Below, in pieces: positions 1-11,935 of a stretch of DNA of 64,000 nt. A program made the position numbers and the translations under genes. The DNA is from Homarus americanus (lineage: Eukaryota; Arthropoda; Malacostraca; Decapoda; Nephropidae). A model generated the notes under the pieces. It was not told where the DNA came from. It searched no databases and was given only the letters and a program-made list of their open reading frames with translations. Numbering within the stretch: position 1 is the stretch's first letter; the number at the start of each line of letters is the position of its first letter. The DNA lies in contig NW_024732415.1 of assembly GCF_018991925.1 (NCBI RefSeq), forward strand, positions 2,833,276-2,897,275. Direction: 5' to 3'.

Positions 1-3000
1 AGTTAAAGGGCCATTGTTAAAAGAGTTCCTGTCAAAAAAACCAAAAATAAGAAAATACAGAAAATCTCATTAAAAACAAATATTACTCGTCTTTATCTTA
101 TCTGTTAACTATAATAAAATTTATCTTGAGATTTAGTATTATGTTATAGGTTGTATCCCACACGTACACAATATGAACTCTCAGCAACAGTAACTTTCTG
201 TCGAGTTCCTGTAGGAGCCAGATGAAGTCAAGTTTTGGTCATATTTTGTACCATGAACTCAACACTAAAATGAAACTATTCAAGACGAACACCATTATAT
301 TTAATATTTAACTGAGGTATATAGTGCTGTAGACTGATCCAAAGACTAGATATAGGTGGAACTAGTAATATATAATGCTTCCCGATATATCACTCAAGAG
401 TAGCAGACGGCGGCTTACTCAACTAGTTTAGGTACAAAGAGGAGCATTATCAACACCCAGCTGAGGAGGTCGTTGTGTAGGGAACAACTTTAGCCTCGTG
501 TTCATCTCCTTAAGTTTGTTGTTGGTTATGTGAATATTTGTCCTTCAATAACTAAAGGGAAAAAATACCCAGCTATTTCAAACTGTACACAATATTCATC
601 CTAAAATTATTGAAGATATATGATCCTATTTTAATTTTATAGCGTTGCAAATATTGAATTATTTACTCTAATAAGTTTGAGTTACATTAAACACAATGAC
701 TGATGCAGCGGCGTCAACCAATAGCCGCATTTAGTAATTTGATCTTACATCATTTGGTAATGGCTGTGTGTGTGTGTACGGCAATAAATGCGTTTGGTAA
801 TTTAATGTTGCAGCTTTTGGTGATGGTTTGTGTATATAGAACATAAGGGGGTTATTGCGTGTATTGATAATAAAAGGGATGATCAATTTATTATATGTGG
901 GCAACATTCGGTTTATGTTATGTGAAGATTTGTATAATATTAAGGTTAAAATAATGAGTTATAATAAAAATAACACTAATCAGGCAAACACTCGCATGTT
1001 TTGACGTATTTTTCTTTATATTTGAGTATTTTCAGCAAGACGTTTACTCCAACTCATAGAATGGTAATCACGTCTGAGAACGATGAATATGTTGTATGTA
1101 ATAAGGATCGCTAACTAGAACTTGCTTTTACGTCGCATAATGGTTTGTTCCTGCTAAGCTCTCACATAATTCACTGAGGTTTTTGCCAATTCCCCGAAGC
1201 TTCTTGCCCCTCAACCGGATTTGCATTGTGTGTATTAAACCAACGTTATATATCATATCTCTTAAAAAAATATAAGCGTGCGGGCACCGGGACATCCTCA
1301 ACGATAATAACCGTGATAGTGATACACAGTTACATCATTTATTTAAGTTTTATTAACCAGTCATCAAGAGTCGCGTGATGACGCAGGTTATCAGTATATA
1401 ACCTGATGACACGGCACTCAGAAGTTATTTACCGTAAGAATATTGAAAATTTTTGGCCAATAGCAATATACCCCATTAATTATTAAATTAATTAAAAAAA
1501 TTACATGGCTCTTGTAATTAATAATGATATGAAAATACCGTTTGATAACTCGCTGTAACTTAATGAAAGCTATCCCGATCTTATATACAGTAGGCGGTTG
1601 AATGGCAACAGACAACACCAGGCACAAATTGTAAGTAAATTTTTTAGTAATTTTGTAAAAAATACCAGTTATATGTCTCTTAACTTTGATACAGTTGATT
1701 GCTAACATATTAACTAACCTATAATACACGCTTACAGATCTTAGCTGTTAAAGCACAATAATACGTTTTCAAAATAATTTCCATGAAAAGTAACCGAGTC
1801 GGAAAGCTGTCACTCTGGGGCGGATTCTTCATCAATAGTTTAAACGACCTTCCAATATCATAGACGTCATGTGTATTGTTTCACCCGCTAGACTGAACTG
1901 TGACGTCATTACATTCATCATATATTCTTAAACATGAGCTGTGTCGGCTACTGCTGCTGTGTTGAAATATCTCTCTATCTATGTCGCTGTTTCTGTATTA
2001 ATAAAATGTATTAATATTCATTTATACAGCAGCGTTTTGATATTCAGAGGAATAACGTTGTGAAATATAGTACACTTTAATTTGGCTATTGTAGGCAGTA
2101 GCGGCTGTAGTAGGGGGTGGGGGGGGGGGAGTCCCTCATGAAAAACTGGGCAAGTTTTGGCAGAAGACACGTGGTGGCATTGTGTATTTCAGGCAAGTAC
2201 ACATACTATTATTTTTTTCGTTTTAAATGAAATGTAACTTTTACACCTAGAATACAAGGATTTAACTCAACTTACCCAGTGTTTGTGAGGGAGTCAAAAT
2301 CCTTAAATAATTGTTCCGGGAAATTTACATAGCTACAACATGGGGCTCAGGGTCACAGGTGTGTCTGTACATACACAAGTATTACTGTAAAATTACCCGC
2401 ACCCAACCATACTTTTAATCCCTAGTAAAAAAACAAAACCAATTACTATATTTAGGAAACTATTTCTTATTTTGGAGAAATGTTTCGTTCTTTGACCCTT
2501 GAAAAGTCGGGATCCGGTGACTGTAGTGAGAATTAGCCGTATGAAAATATTAAGATAATTATGTATTTCAGTTTTTTATAGTCTTAAGATTAATTAGGTT
2601 AGGTAAATAATAAAACATATAGATATATTTATTTAGAGCAAGCGTAAATGACGTGACGTTATTAAGTGAAACATGAAGTTATCCGTTGACATTATAGTGT
2701 TCGTTTAGTACTGAGGCATACTTAATTTACCATGACTCTTGATGCGTCTTTGAAACATAAAAAAAAAGTTGACAACGTGATATATATTCTCCAAACAATA
2801 TAATAATATAATTCTCCCTTCAGAACTTTACGGAGAGATGTTGCTGGTTTATTTTGTGGCGTTAGTCCGTAGAGTTACGATTTATTAACATTTATCATTC
2901 GTTAACTGTTGACTGTTAACACCTGATATAAGATACTGCACATAAAACTAACTAGACTAAGTTGGTAGTTAGATACGTTATTTGAGGCATCAAGAACCGT

Positions 3001-3139
3001 CAACCTAAAAAATCTCACAAAATGATAATATATAAGAAGAGGACCTCCGCTACCACCTATGTGAACACCGGTCTTTATGGCTCTCTAGACGATCAGCTGA
3101 AGAAATGATGATGACACCACCTATATTACCCACTCTTCA
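1..3139. other. AT-rich non-coding DNA
   Basis: No supportable gene. Open frames are short and show no recognisable domain. A guanine run at about 2113-2130 is the only marked local structure. The stretch is probably intergenic or intronic. Confidence 0.6.
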
Positions 3140-3345
3140 ATACCATATAGGTCTAGTCCTCAGCCCTACAAGGCCCCAGTCATAGCTAGACCCCCAGACC
3201 TACCAGACCCCAGTCCTACTAGACCCCAAACCTAACAGTCACCAGTCCTCGGATCCAGTTCTACTAGGCTACAATCTGAACTAACTGCAAGAATTCAGGC
3301 CCATTAAAACTTAACTCCAATCCAGATGGTTAAGTTAGGTTTGGG
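3140..3345. repeat. Decayed short tandem repeat (CTAGACCCCAGTC-like)
   Basis: Variants of a roughly 14-bp word containing AGACCCCAGTCCTA recur about ten times with much divergence. A similar decayed array in the opposite sense (CCTATTAGGTCTGAGG-like) lies at 35105-35295. No coding potential is seen. Confidence 0.45.
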
Positions 3346-3559
3346 ACTTGGTAGAACTGGGACCCATTTGACTTGTCACCCAATTTTACGAGAGGCGCCT
3401 CCCTCCCTCCCTCACCCCTACATCACTGCCCCGGAGTGTGACATAAAATTCACGAGTTTATAGTTCAATTTTACGGTGATAACCTCTGCATTTATATACT
3501 ATCAAGTTTATATAATATTAACTACGATTCCACCCCCCCCCCCAAAAAAATGGAAGCTC

Positions 3560-4135
3560 TGACTTAAATAACGAGATTATAAATGAATGACTAAAGTTAC
3601 GAAAAATAATGAATAAATAAATGAGTAAATATAATAAATAATACGATGAATAAAAATGAATAACAAAAAACTTAAGACCAGAATTTAAGTTATAGAGATG
3701 AATATAACAAAATAAATTAAGAAATATATATGAAAAAATGGCCAAACACGTATATAAGAAATAGATAAATTAATAAGAAAATAGATGATTGAACTAATAA
3801 ATATACAGAAACAAAATGAATAAATAAGAAAAATAAAAAATAAATCAACTGATAAATATATAAGGGAAATTAATTAAGAAAATGCATAGATAGATAAGAT
3901 AGATAATTATATAAGAAAAATAAAATAGATAAGAAGTTACAAGAGCTTAACAAAAAAAGAGACAATGACAATTATATTTAACAGAAGAATAAACGTAAGC
4001 AAATACACTCACCTAGAACAGCAACAAATAAATTATCCTAAATACAAGAATAACCAAAAAAAATATTATTCTCTCATCTAATTAATAAAAAAAATATATG
4101 CAAGTAAAAAAATAAAGTAAAGAAAACAAGACTAC
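3560..4135. repeat. A-rich low-complexity tract
   Basis: A-rich sequence with repeated AAATAAG, ATAGATAAG and GAATAAATA words and hardly any C or G. It looks like a degenerate tetra/pentanucleotide repeat. The minus-strand open frame here is compositional. Confidence 0.55.
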
Positions 4136-4329
4136 TGTACACGGTTATAGAGACTTGACATAAGGAACCCAAACACTAACCCTATTTACATTAGATTACA
4201 TTATTTACAACACTAATAACAAAATAACAACACCAACTATAGTATCAGACCCTAATTATAGTCATTAAGCGCCTTCATGGACTCTAGTTTAGGAGTGGTT
4301 GTATTATGTGAGGTTGGTCATAACGACAC

Positions 4330-4580
4330 CTCACTTCTCGGATATAACGGACTACGCTTTATGTAATCCGTTATATGGAGGTTTTATATCTAACATACCC
4401 TCGATATAACGGACTTTCATCTTTATATAGTGCGTTATATAGAGGTTAAGCATCTAACATACCCTCGATATAACGGATTTTCATCTTTATATACTACGTT
4501 ATATGGAGGTTTTATATCTGACATACCCTCGATATAACGGATTTTCATTTCCATATATTCCATTAAATACAGACTTGATG
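4330..4580. repeat. 64-bp tandem repeat built from an imperfect inverted repeat
   Basis: Four units of 62-64 bp. Each opens with CCCTCGATATAACGGA and has near its centre the inverse word (GCGTTATATAGAGGTT and variants), so each unit is itself an imperfect palindrome. The half-site resembles the CCTCGATATAACG-type terminal inverted repeats of pogo/Tigger DNA transposons, so this may be a multiplied pair of transposon ends; that is inference. The last unit is the most decayed. Confidence 0.6.
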
Positions 4581-4723
4581 TAACGGCAACAACCCTCAAC
4601 TCCACAGCGCCAACACTTATGCAAATTACGCCAGAATTTTTACGAAGTGAAGGACATAGATAGCGTCATACGTCCTTGTGTCAGCCGCCCATCTACAGTG
4701 AAGTACGGGTTAATAATACAGTT

Positions 4724-4725
<2 letters not shown>

Positions 4726-4758
<33 letters not shown>
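4726..4758. repeat. (GT)n microsatellite
   Basis: About 16 uninterrupted GT dinucleotides. Confidence 0.95.
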
Positions 4759-4759
<1 letters not shown>

Positions 4760-5369
4760 AGGAACTGCAATAATTTGGTCACCAGACTGTATAAATAAGT
4801 TTCATATCCATATTTATTACTTTCACTTAATTTTATAGTGATATGAAGTTATTTGTATACATACACTAAAATTTACAATGATACAAGATTTTCTATTATT
4901 AACCCAAACCATTATTAACACAAGCCACTGAGGTGTTTCTTTTGCTGCCGTCATGTATTGAGGCGCTCCAGCTCTTAAGGTCTTCAAGCACCGCTCAATA
5001 TTGTAGGATCTTTTTTTAAAATAGACAAAAAATCAAGAATTAAGAAATATCTTGTTTTATTATGACAGTTTCTTTTAACTATTAACTTTTCATGAAACAA
5101 AAACTTAAACTGCGACTATTTTTCTTATTTTTTTTATTATGATTTATTTTTTAATTTTATACAAAAAAAATTATCTATACAGAATAAATTTCCTTTTTTA
5201 TGAATTTGTGAAAACTTCAGCACACGAAGCTCTTGTTTATTATAATGGAGACGCAAACATCCTTTGTAGGCGTTAACTGACTCATTGTTTGAGGGTCACC
5301 AAGACCACCTGAGGGGCACCAAACTACTCCAGTGAGGAGACCTGTAGTGAGGAAGGCAAGAAGACTCCC

Positions 5370-5890
5370 ACCACACGTGAAGAGATACGCAATACTACTG
5401 GACCATTAACGGGTGAAGGCACAACACCTGCTGATGATGGACTACCTGAGCTATAATTACCTGCTAACCCTCTGCTTTATACAAGCCATGATAGCAGTAC
5501 CCTCTCTCTGATGTCTGGGCAGAAAGTACCGTCCTTCTTATACCCAAACCTCAGATACACCAATTTCACCGCCTATTTCTATAGATCCTTTGAACACTCC
5601 AGTCCTAACCATCTCCTGTACTTCACTTTTAACTAATCCATTCACCTCTACGGCCTCCGCCCAGCACTGCTTCACAGAATACTCCTCCACTACCTTTCTT
5701 GCTCTCACTACCTTCATTAATATTAAGGCAGCTTTTGACGCGGCCAACAAGACATCCTTTAGCAGCTCGCTGGCCTCGGTATTAATGGCCGCCTCCTCAG
5801 GTTTATCATCAGTAGGACCCCTAAGGCGGTCTTCCATGAGGCGTTAGTGCCACCCAGACCTTGTAGCTCAGGTGTGTGGGTAACTCAGCT
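5370..5890 (+). mobile_element. Degenerate LINE reverse-transcriptase relic
   Basis: Pieces of a non-LTR retrotransposon RT can be read in changing plus-strand frames, in family order. Near 5424 is TPADDGLPEL (compare APGxDGxxxxLL), then NPLLYTSHDSSTLSLMSG near 5465 (compare NPLLxLxNxSLxxG). INIKAAFDAANKTSF at about 5716-5760 resembles the DxxxAFDxxN region around the first catalytic aspartate. A frame change gives GINGRLLRFI then RTPKAVF near 5780-5835 (compare GIKGRLLxWIxxxLxxRxAxVxF). Stops and shifts make it non-functional. The YADD box is not seen; sequence past 5880 is too scrambled to follow. Identification is by motif memory, so the clade is left open. Confidence 0.55.
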
Positions 5891-6479
5891 CCACCACACT
5901 CTTTAGTATATATCTGTCCTCAGTTATGGCAATGAACTACGTATGAGTCAACAAAGGCATAAGGACCTTCTTGTTCAGCTCTCACAGTTTTCGTTACAGT
6001 GTTCAGTAGATTCACAAGTACCAGTAAATATCCATAACTAACTGAATGGTGAATAAGTTATTAATATAACTTCTTGGGCATCACCAATAATATTTGGATA
6101 GATGCCCGGCAGTACAGTTCTGGCCTCAAGGAAAACTCCAGGAGCGATTTTGTCCTCTTTGAGACTCACGAACGGTGCTGTGAAAGTTAAGAGTTGTTAT
6201 AGCTGGAGCATTGTGTCTCCTATAAATACTCTCCTTATTGACCATCGTACCGTCTACCATAATCGTCTCTGTATACGTCTTACCACAACCAACTCAACAA
6301 CACACAGAATACTGCCTTTAGGACCGCCTTTGTCCAGTCGTGTTGTCAAGAAGAGAAAAATGAAATACACCTTTCCTTCACCACTGACGACGTTCACATC
6401 TCCCTACACCACCACTCTCGGCTTCCTGGTCCTGATCGTTGGGGGAGGAGATGACACCGCCTTCTCCACTATCACAACA

Positions 6480-6590
6480 ATGACAGGCTTTCCGCTTATC
6501 TTTCCACATCACAAACCCCCTCCCACCCCCTCCACCTACCCCCTACTCCCCCACCCTTTACTTCCCCCCACACACCACAAACCCACACAC
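6480..6590. repeat. C-rich low-complexity tract
   Basis: Polypyrimidine-rich CCCTCC/CACC sequence leading into the next minisatellite. Its open frames on both strands are products of composition. Confidence 0.6.
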
Positions 6591-6703
6591 ACACCACCTG
6601 TACGTCACACACCACCTGCACGTCACACACCACCTGCACGTCACACACCACCTGCACGTCACACACCACCTGCACGTCACACACCACTAGTTCGTCACAC
6701 ACC
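6590..6703. repeat. 18-bp minisatellite
   Basis: About six copies of CACACCACCTGCACGTCA, nearly identical in the middle and diverging at both ends. Period 18 is a multiple of three, so open frames arise on both strands. Confidence 0.85.
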
Positions 6704-6763
6704 TGTATATCACTTACAATCAATCCATTTGTTCCCAAAGAAGAAAAAATACTCTCCTCTATG

Positions 6764-6868
6764 TATAATGAGCTGCGTTAGTGAGAGTATAATGAGCTGC
6801 GTTAGTGAGAGTATAATGAGCTGCGTTAGTGAGAGGAGAATGAGCTGCGTTAGTGAGAGGAGAATGGC
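6764..6868. repeat. 24-bp minisatellite
   Basis: Four to five copies of ATAATGAGCTGCGTTAGTGA plus GAGT or GAGG. Only about 60 bp separates it from the 18-bp array. Confidence 0.85.
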
Positions 6869-6994
6869 AGTGCAGTCTGAGGGTGCAGTGAGGGAGTCGC
6901 TGTGTCAGAGGGCCGGGGAGACGTAGGAAGTAGTTTAGCTCAGTCAGTCAGGAGAGGCATCCAATGATCTGACGAACCACAACCACAAAACACT

Positions 6995-7260
6995 GGAACC
7001 CCCCCTCCCCCCACCGTCAACCCCCCCCAGATAACTGAGGTTCGAACCAACAAACCCTCATTTAAATTCCCCCTCACGAATCCATCCCTTTCCCCCATTC
7101 CCTTCATATCTCCCCTCACCACCCCATCCACCCAATTTTTAGCCCCCCAGCAGCCCCCAATACATTATCTCCCAGTCATGGCTAATTACCCTAGGGGGAC
7201 TGTGACACCCATTAATTAGGGACATTAGTGCCTCCTCCCTTCCCTCCCCCTCCTCCCCCC
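6995..7260. repeat. C-rich tracts
   Basis: Several runs of six or more cytosines (near 7000-7035, 7140-7160 and 7220-7260), giving G-runs on the minus strand. No gene is recognised. Confidence 0.5.
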
Positions 7261-7279
7261 TTGTTTGGCACGGTACCAG

Positions 7280-7281
<2 letters not shown>

Positions 7282-7323
<42 letters not shown>
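7282..7323. repeat. (AG)n microsatellite
   Basis: About 21 AG units. Confidence 0.95.
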
Positions 7324-7327
<4 letters not shown>

Positions 7328-7710
7328 CACTAGGTAAATCTCTATAAAGATCACCCCCTACATTACTTCCCCCACCTCTCCTCTCTATCTCTCTCATCCA
7401 TTCGTGTTCCTCTATCACTCCTTCCTTCACTACCAATTCCCTATCTCTTTGTCTCTTCCAACATCCTTCCCTCCTTCGTCCCTCCCTCCCATTCTTCCTC
7501 CCTTTCCACCCTTCCTTCCCTCCTAGCCCACATCTGCCTTCAATACCACCTTCAGATACAACACAGATCTCATTAACCCAAAAGCAAAACACAGAACCCG
7601 GATATAAAACCACTTAGCAGGTAGATGAACAACGTGATAACTCCGTGTTGCAGTGTCAAGAGATCGGCAACAGTGATAACTCCTTTGCTCTTTTTTTCCT
7701 CTTCAAGTGT

Positions 7711-7766
<56 letters not shown>

Positions 7767-7982
7767 TAATGGTTTATTGAAAGAGCTTGGCAGCCAGAAG
7801 GCTGAAAATATACAGTTACATAATTGGGGAATGGGTTTCGAATTACAAATAATATACAAATAACATAAGTGATACAAATAAGATATATAATAACTAGATG
7901 GGGAAAAGCTCAAACTACAGGGCATTTCAACATGGTGACAGTGCAAGAAGTAGTATTTACTGGGAGTGAATACACTGGTCTA
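7711..7982 (-). mobile_element. LINE 3' untranslated region with AATAAA and (ATT)n tail
   Basis: Reading the minus strand, the region after the ORF stop at 7983 runs through about 205 bp of AT-rich 3' UTR, reaches AATAAA (7773-7778) and passes directly into a pure (ATT)n tract (7711-7766). A polyadenylation-like signal next to a simple-sequence tail is what the 3' end of a retrotransposed LINE with a microsatellite tail would look like. The tail length may have changed by slippage since insertion. Confidence 0.7.
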
Positions 7983-8285
7983 TTACAAGTTATTGATAAT
8001 TTTTATAATGGTTGGGACTGGGCTGTTCTTATAGCGATCAGTTCGTGCACGTATGGGCTGGATGCGGTTGTGGTGTCGAACAGCAATTCTCGGACTAGGG
8101 ATCTCAGGCGGTAGTAGGAGCCGGTGTCGAGGATGGTGCAGAAGCTTCTCACCAAATTTGCAGATGAGGTCGTGGTGATGGTCAGTGAAAGTCGAAAGGG
8201 CCAGTGTGTTGAGCGCTTCTTGATATGGGGTGTAGGAAGGGGGAGAATAATCTGTGTGTGTACCTGTGTCTCTTAATTCGTTGGC
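7983..8285 (-). mobile_element. LINE ORF2 C-terminal segment, open
   Basis: The minus strand holds about 100 uninterrupted codons ending in TAA at 7983-7985. The reading includes SYTPYQEALNTLALSTF, then KFGEKLLHHPRHRLLLPPE, then RTDRYKNSPVPTIIKIINNL at the stop. This fits the C-terminal tail of ORF2 in many invertebrate non-LTR retrotransposons (YxxALxxLxLxxLxxRRxxL, FAxKLLxxxxxxxLLP, ARTxRYKxSPIPYLxxLLN). The first upstream in-frame stop is at about 8281-8286, so the insertion is 5'-truncated near there; the RT and endonuclease domains are absent. It is the least damaged mobile-element coding sequence in the window, suggesting recent insertion. A MITE begins about 30 bp further on. Clade not assigned. 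Confidence 0.7.
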
Positions 8286-8316
8286 TTAAGAGAATTTCCT
8301 CGCCAAATCGAGAAAT

Positions 8317-8589
8317 CTTAGAGCATCAAGATTGTTTTGTAGGCATGACTATTGGTTAATTGAAACCCCCAAAATATTTTTCACATTTATTATGCATAAA
8401 CATTGTAAACATATCTATGTGATTATTGTAGTATATAACAAATATTTAATGTCTGGACAGATTCCCAAGAGTTATGCATATTAATGCATAGATTTTGCAA
8501 GCATATTTATGTGAAGTGACGTAAAACCACATTTTTGGGGTTTCAATTAACCAATAGTCATGCCTACAAAACACTCTTGATGCTCTAAG
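8317..8589. mobile_element. MITE-like element with 58-bp terminal inverted repeats
   Basis: Arms 8317-8374 and 8532-8589 are inverted copies differing by one substitution and one C insertion. Each begins CTTAGAGCATCAAG and includes GTAGGCATGACTATTGGTTA. The span is 273 bp, the interior is AT-rich and there is no ORF. TA dinucleotides at 8319-8320 and 8586-8587 could be Tc1/mariner-type target-site duplications, which would place the element at 8321-8585; the outer flanks do not settle this. The near-identity of the arms implies recent insertion or arm homogenisation. No transposase is present. Confidence 0.75.
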
Positions 8590-8599
8590 TGCATGTATG

Positions 8600-9970
8600 T
8601 GTTAAATAACGAGTTGGGTTTCTTATTTTCATTTTAAAATTCTTATTTATATAGTAACTTTACTCTTGTTAAAATAAATACCCCGTATAACTGGGATAAT
8701 GCCGTTAAAAAAATTCTTCTAGATAAGGCAGCGCATTTATTCTGAAAACAAAATCTCTAAAGATCTTTTCCTTATTCACTTGTTGATGTAATACAGTCAG
8801 TCTTTGTTGTCATGTTACCTGTGCCGTTACATCATCGCCGACTTATCTATCTTCTCTATGTCTGTGTCTATGTCGCCGCCTCATTGGTCTTTCGTTATAA
8901 TGGCGTTGCTTTAGGATGCTGAATTGTGCAATCTACCAATTCAGTGTCCAACAATATTATGCAAGAGGGAAGCCGTCCAGAAAGTTGATCTTTGGAGATC
9001 CATTGGTTTAAGTGCTTTCTTTTCCTCAAGATTTCTTACCGCCGTAAAACTCTCTGACATTAAAATATTTTGATCTGCCTCAACAGGGCCCAACAATATC
9101 CTACATCATTCGATCTGCATAAGAGGAAAGTTTTCTGGAAAGTTTTCTGGAAATTCTATTTTTTTTTTAAATTAATTTCAGTGACCTTCAAATGTCTCGA
9201 TCATATATGTTAGCAGCTCGACTGTTTTGTGCCAGGTGATGTGCACAGCTGGATCCATCACTACTAACAACAGAGGAGGTCTTCTGGGAGGTGACTGTTG
9301 GAGGGCCACTGCTAGAAGTTTGTGTCTGGTCATGACGAAGGTTACGGATATATCAGGGCCAAACACTCTCTTACATCGTCCCTGACAAGAGAAAGTCTCC
9401 CGGGATCGACAAGAATCATTGATGCTGTATAAGGAATTTGTTTAGAGATCATTATGTTGCGACAAGACTTTGGTATCTTAAAAGGACAAGTTCAGAAGAA
9501 TTTGTAAGTGACTCATAGAGGTTTAAAGGCTAATTATTAATGACGAGTTTACATCAGAGAATTATAAAATAAGATCACTTTCTAAACTTAATTAAGAAAT
9601 ATTAATTGCCTAAAGTGTGATGTTTTCCCAGACGGTCGGTTACGTCACTAGAGGAAGGCAGAAGAGGGCAGACTACCAATCGTGTATCATTATAATATCA
9701 AACTCCATTTATTAAAATCTTCACAATAAGTACACCCATTTAAATGAAACTGATAAGAACCCATTTAATTAATTTTCTTTCGTTAAATGCAGCAGAAATA
9801 GATAGACCCCCGGTAGCAATTATAGGTGATGGCGGGTACTGGCCAGATATGTTGCCTTAACAGTTTTATAAAACTTGCTGTTGGAAACATTCTAACATAA
9901 ACATTATTTTGATTTTTTAGTTTATTTCCAAGTGGTTACAAGTAATAAAAACCCATATGCATTTTTTAAG
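8600..9970. other. Unique non-coding DNA
   Basis: AT-rich with no gene recognised. The minus-strand open frame at 9178-9366 has no family resemblance I can name. Related phrases such as CCAACAATAT(T/C), followed by AAGAGG and CTGGAAAG, recur at about 8950-9000 and 9090-9150, hinting at an old duplication. Confidence 0.45.
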
Positions 9971-9978
9971 GATGTTTT

Positions 9979-9980
<2 letters not shown>

Positions 9981-10018
<38 letters not shown>
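9981..10018. repeat. (AC)n microsatellite
   Basis: About 19 AC units. Confidence 0.95.
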
Positions 10019-10022
<4 letters not shown>

Positions 10023-10130
10023 AAAAGGTGTTAACTCTTAGGTTCCGGATCGAAAACTATTCTGTATGACCCGGATTTAAGGGGCTGGAAGAGGTCTTTT
10101 GAGGAGGGAACTTCTAGGCCACAGTCCAAC

Positions 10131-10186
10131 ACACACACACACACAGGTCCAGCTGACATGGCAAAACTGTGTGTGTGTGTGTGTGT

Positions 10187-10225
<39 letters not shown>

Positions 10226-10226
10226 T
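10131..10226. repeat. (AC)n and (GT)n inverted pair
   Basis: A short (AC)n at 10131-10146 is followed after about 24 bp by an interrupted (GT)n at 10170-10224. The inverted arrangement could fold into a hairpin. Confidence 0.85.
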
Positions 10227-10279
10227 TCATGTCCTGATGTTTGCCGGTATCGTGTTTGGTAACTCCAATTACTGACGTA

Positions 10280-10530
10280 TAATTACGGGTTGATTGTGGG
10301 TGGGGTAGATTGATGGCAAGTTGAATTAAGTGGGTTGGCAGTGGGTTGAATGGGTTGCTGGTGGGTTAGTGGTGGGTTGACGATAGAGTTAATGAGTTGA
10401 CGATAGGTGGAGTGGGTTGATGGTGGTTTGATAAAAGAGAGTGAGTTGACTGTCAACTGAGTGGGATGATGGTGAAGTGAGTGGGTTTATGGTGGGTTGA
10501 TAGTGGGTTGACGGTGGGTTAGGGATAAGC
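10280..10530. repeat. Degenerate GTGGGTTGATG minisatellite
   Basis: Variants of an 11-12 bp word (GTGGGTTGATG, GTGGGTTGACG, GAGTGGGTTGA) recur about fifteen times. Confidence 0.65.
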
Positions 10531-10855
10531 CTCACCAAAACATACTATAACTCTACCCACAATATGAGCTCAGTGATGACCGTCTGTTTCCGTCACTTTC
10601 AGATCTGGTCAGCTGTTGTGATCCAGGTCAGGCCTTACCTCACCTCCCTACCCGCGGTCAGTACCTTCCTCACACTCCTCAGTTGTTCCTAGTAAAAAAA
10701 AAAAAAAAAAACTCCAACGTAAGCATTAGACGCATGGACGTTCGTCTGGCGATGTGAGCTTAACGGAGGTATTGCTGGATAAAAGGGAACGCCTGGCGCA
10801 CGCTGCCTAAATGTTTTTGTTGGTGTTTTTATTTTTTTATTATTTGATATCGTAG

Positions 10856-11935
10856 ATAAAACATTAAAATATCGTAGATAAAACATTAATGTATCGCAGA
10901 TAAAACATTACTGTATCGTAGATAGAACATTAATGCATCGTAGATAAAACATTAATGTATCGTAGATAAAACTTTAATGTATCGTAGATAAAACATTAAT
11001 GTATCGTAGATAAAACTTTAATGTATCGTAGATAGAACATTAATGTATCGTAGATAAAACATTAATGTATCGTAGATAAAACTTTAATGTATCGTAGATA
11101 AAACATTAATGTATCGTAGATAAAACATTAGTGTATCGTAGATAAAACATTAATGTATCGTAGATAAAACATTAGTGTATCGTAGATAGAACATTAATGT
11201 ATCGTAGATAAAACATTAGTGTATCGTAGATAGAACATTAATGTATCGTCGATAGAACATTAATGCATCGTAGATAAAACATTAATGTATCGTAGATAAA
11301 ACAATGTATCGTAGATAGAACATTAATGTATCGTAGATAAAACATTAATGTATCGTAGATAGAACATTAATGTGTCGTAGATGAAACATTAATGTAGAAC
11401 ATTAATGTATCGTAGATAAAACATTAATGTATCGTAGATAGAACGTAGAACATTAATGTATCATTAATGTATCGATAGAACATTAATGATAGAACATTAA
11501 TGTAGATAAAACATTAGATAAAACATTAATGCATCGTAGATAAAACATTAATGTATCGTAGACAAAACATTAATGTATCGTAGACAAAACATTAATGTAT
11601 CGTAGACAAAACATTAATGTATCGTAGATAGAACATTAATGTATCGTCGATAGAACATTAATGCATCGTAGATAAAACATTAATGTATCGTAGACAAAAC
11701 ATTAATGTATCGTAGACAAAACATTAATGTATCGTAGACAAAACATTAATGTATCGTAGATAAATCATTAATGTATCGTCGATAAAACATTAATGTATCG
11801 TCGATAAAACATTAATGTATCGTCGATAAAACATTAATGTATCGTCGATAAAACATTTATGTATCGTAGATAGTAAATTAATGTATCGTAGATTGAGCAG
11901 TGATGTATCGTAGAAAAAAACAATATATCGTACAC
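10856..11935. repeat. 22-bp minisatellite, about 45 copies
   Basis: Consensus unit ATCGTAGATAAAACATTAAT plus GT, 22 bp. Variants differ at AGATA/AGACA/CGATA and AAAACA/AGAACA/AAACTT. A scrambled patch with partial units (11390-11530) marks local rearrangement. Blocks of one variant (AGACAAAAC at 11560-11760, CGATAAAAC at 11775-11855) show that neighbouring units were copied together. Confidence 0.95.

Noticed and set aside
6102..6926. 274-codon plus-strand open frame
   Set aside because: Its C-terminal half is translated from the 18-bp and 24-bp minisatellites and a C-rich tract, the N-terminal half matches nothing I know, and no splice or promoter context supports it.
8850..9420. Coding exon on either strand around the 62-codon minus frame
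   Set aside because: A pyrimidine-rich acceptor-like TTAATTTCAG at about 9171-9180 precedes several plus-strand stops; no frame gives a recognisable peptide.
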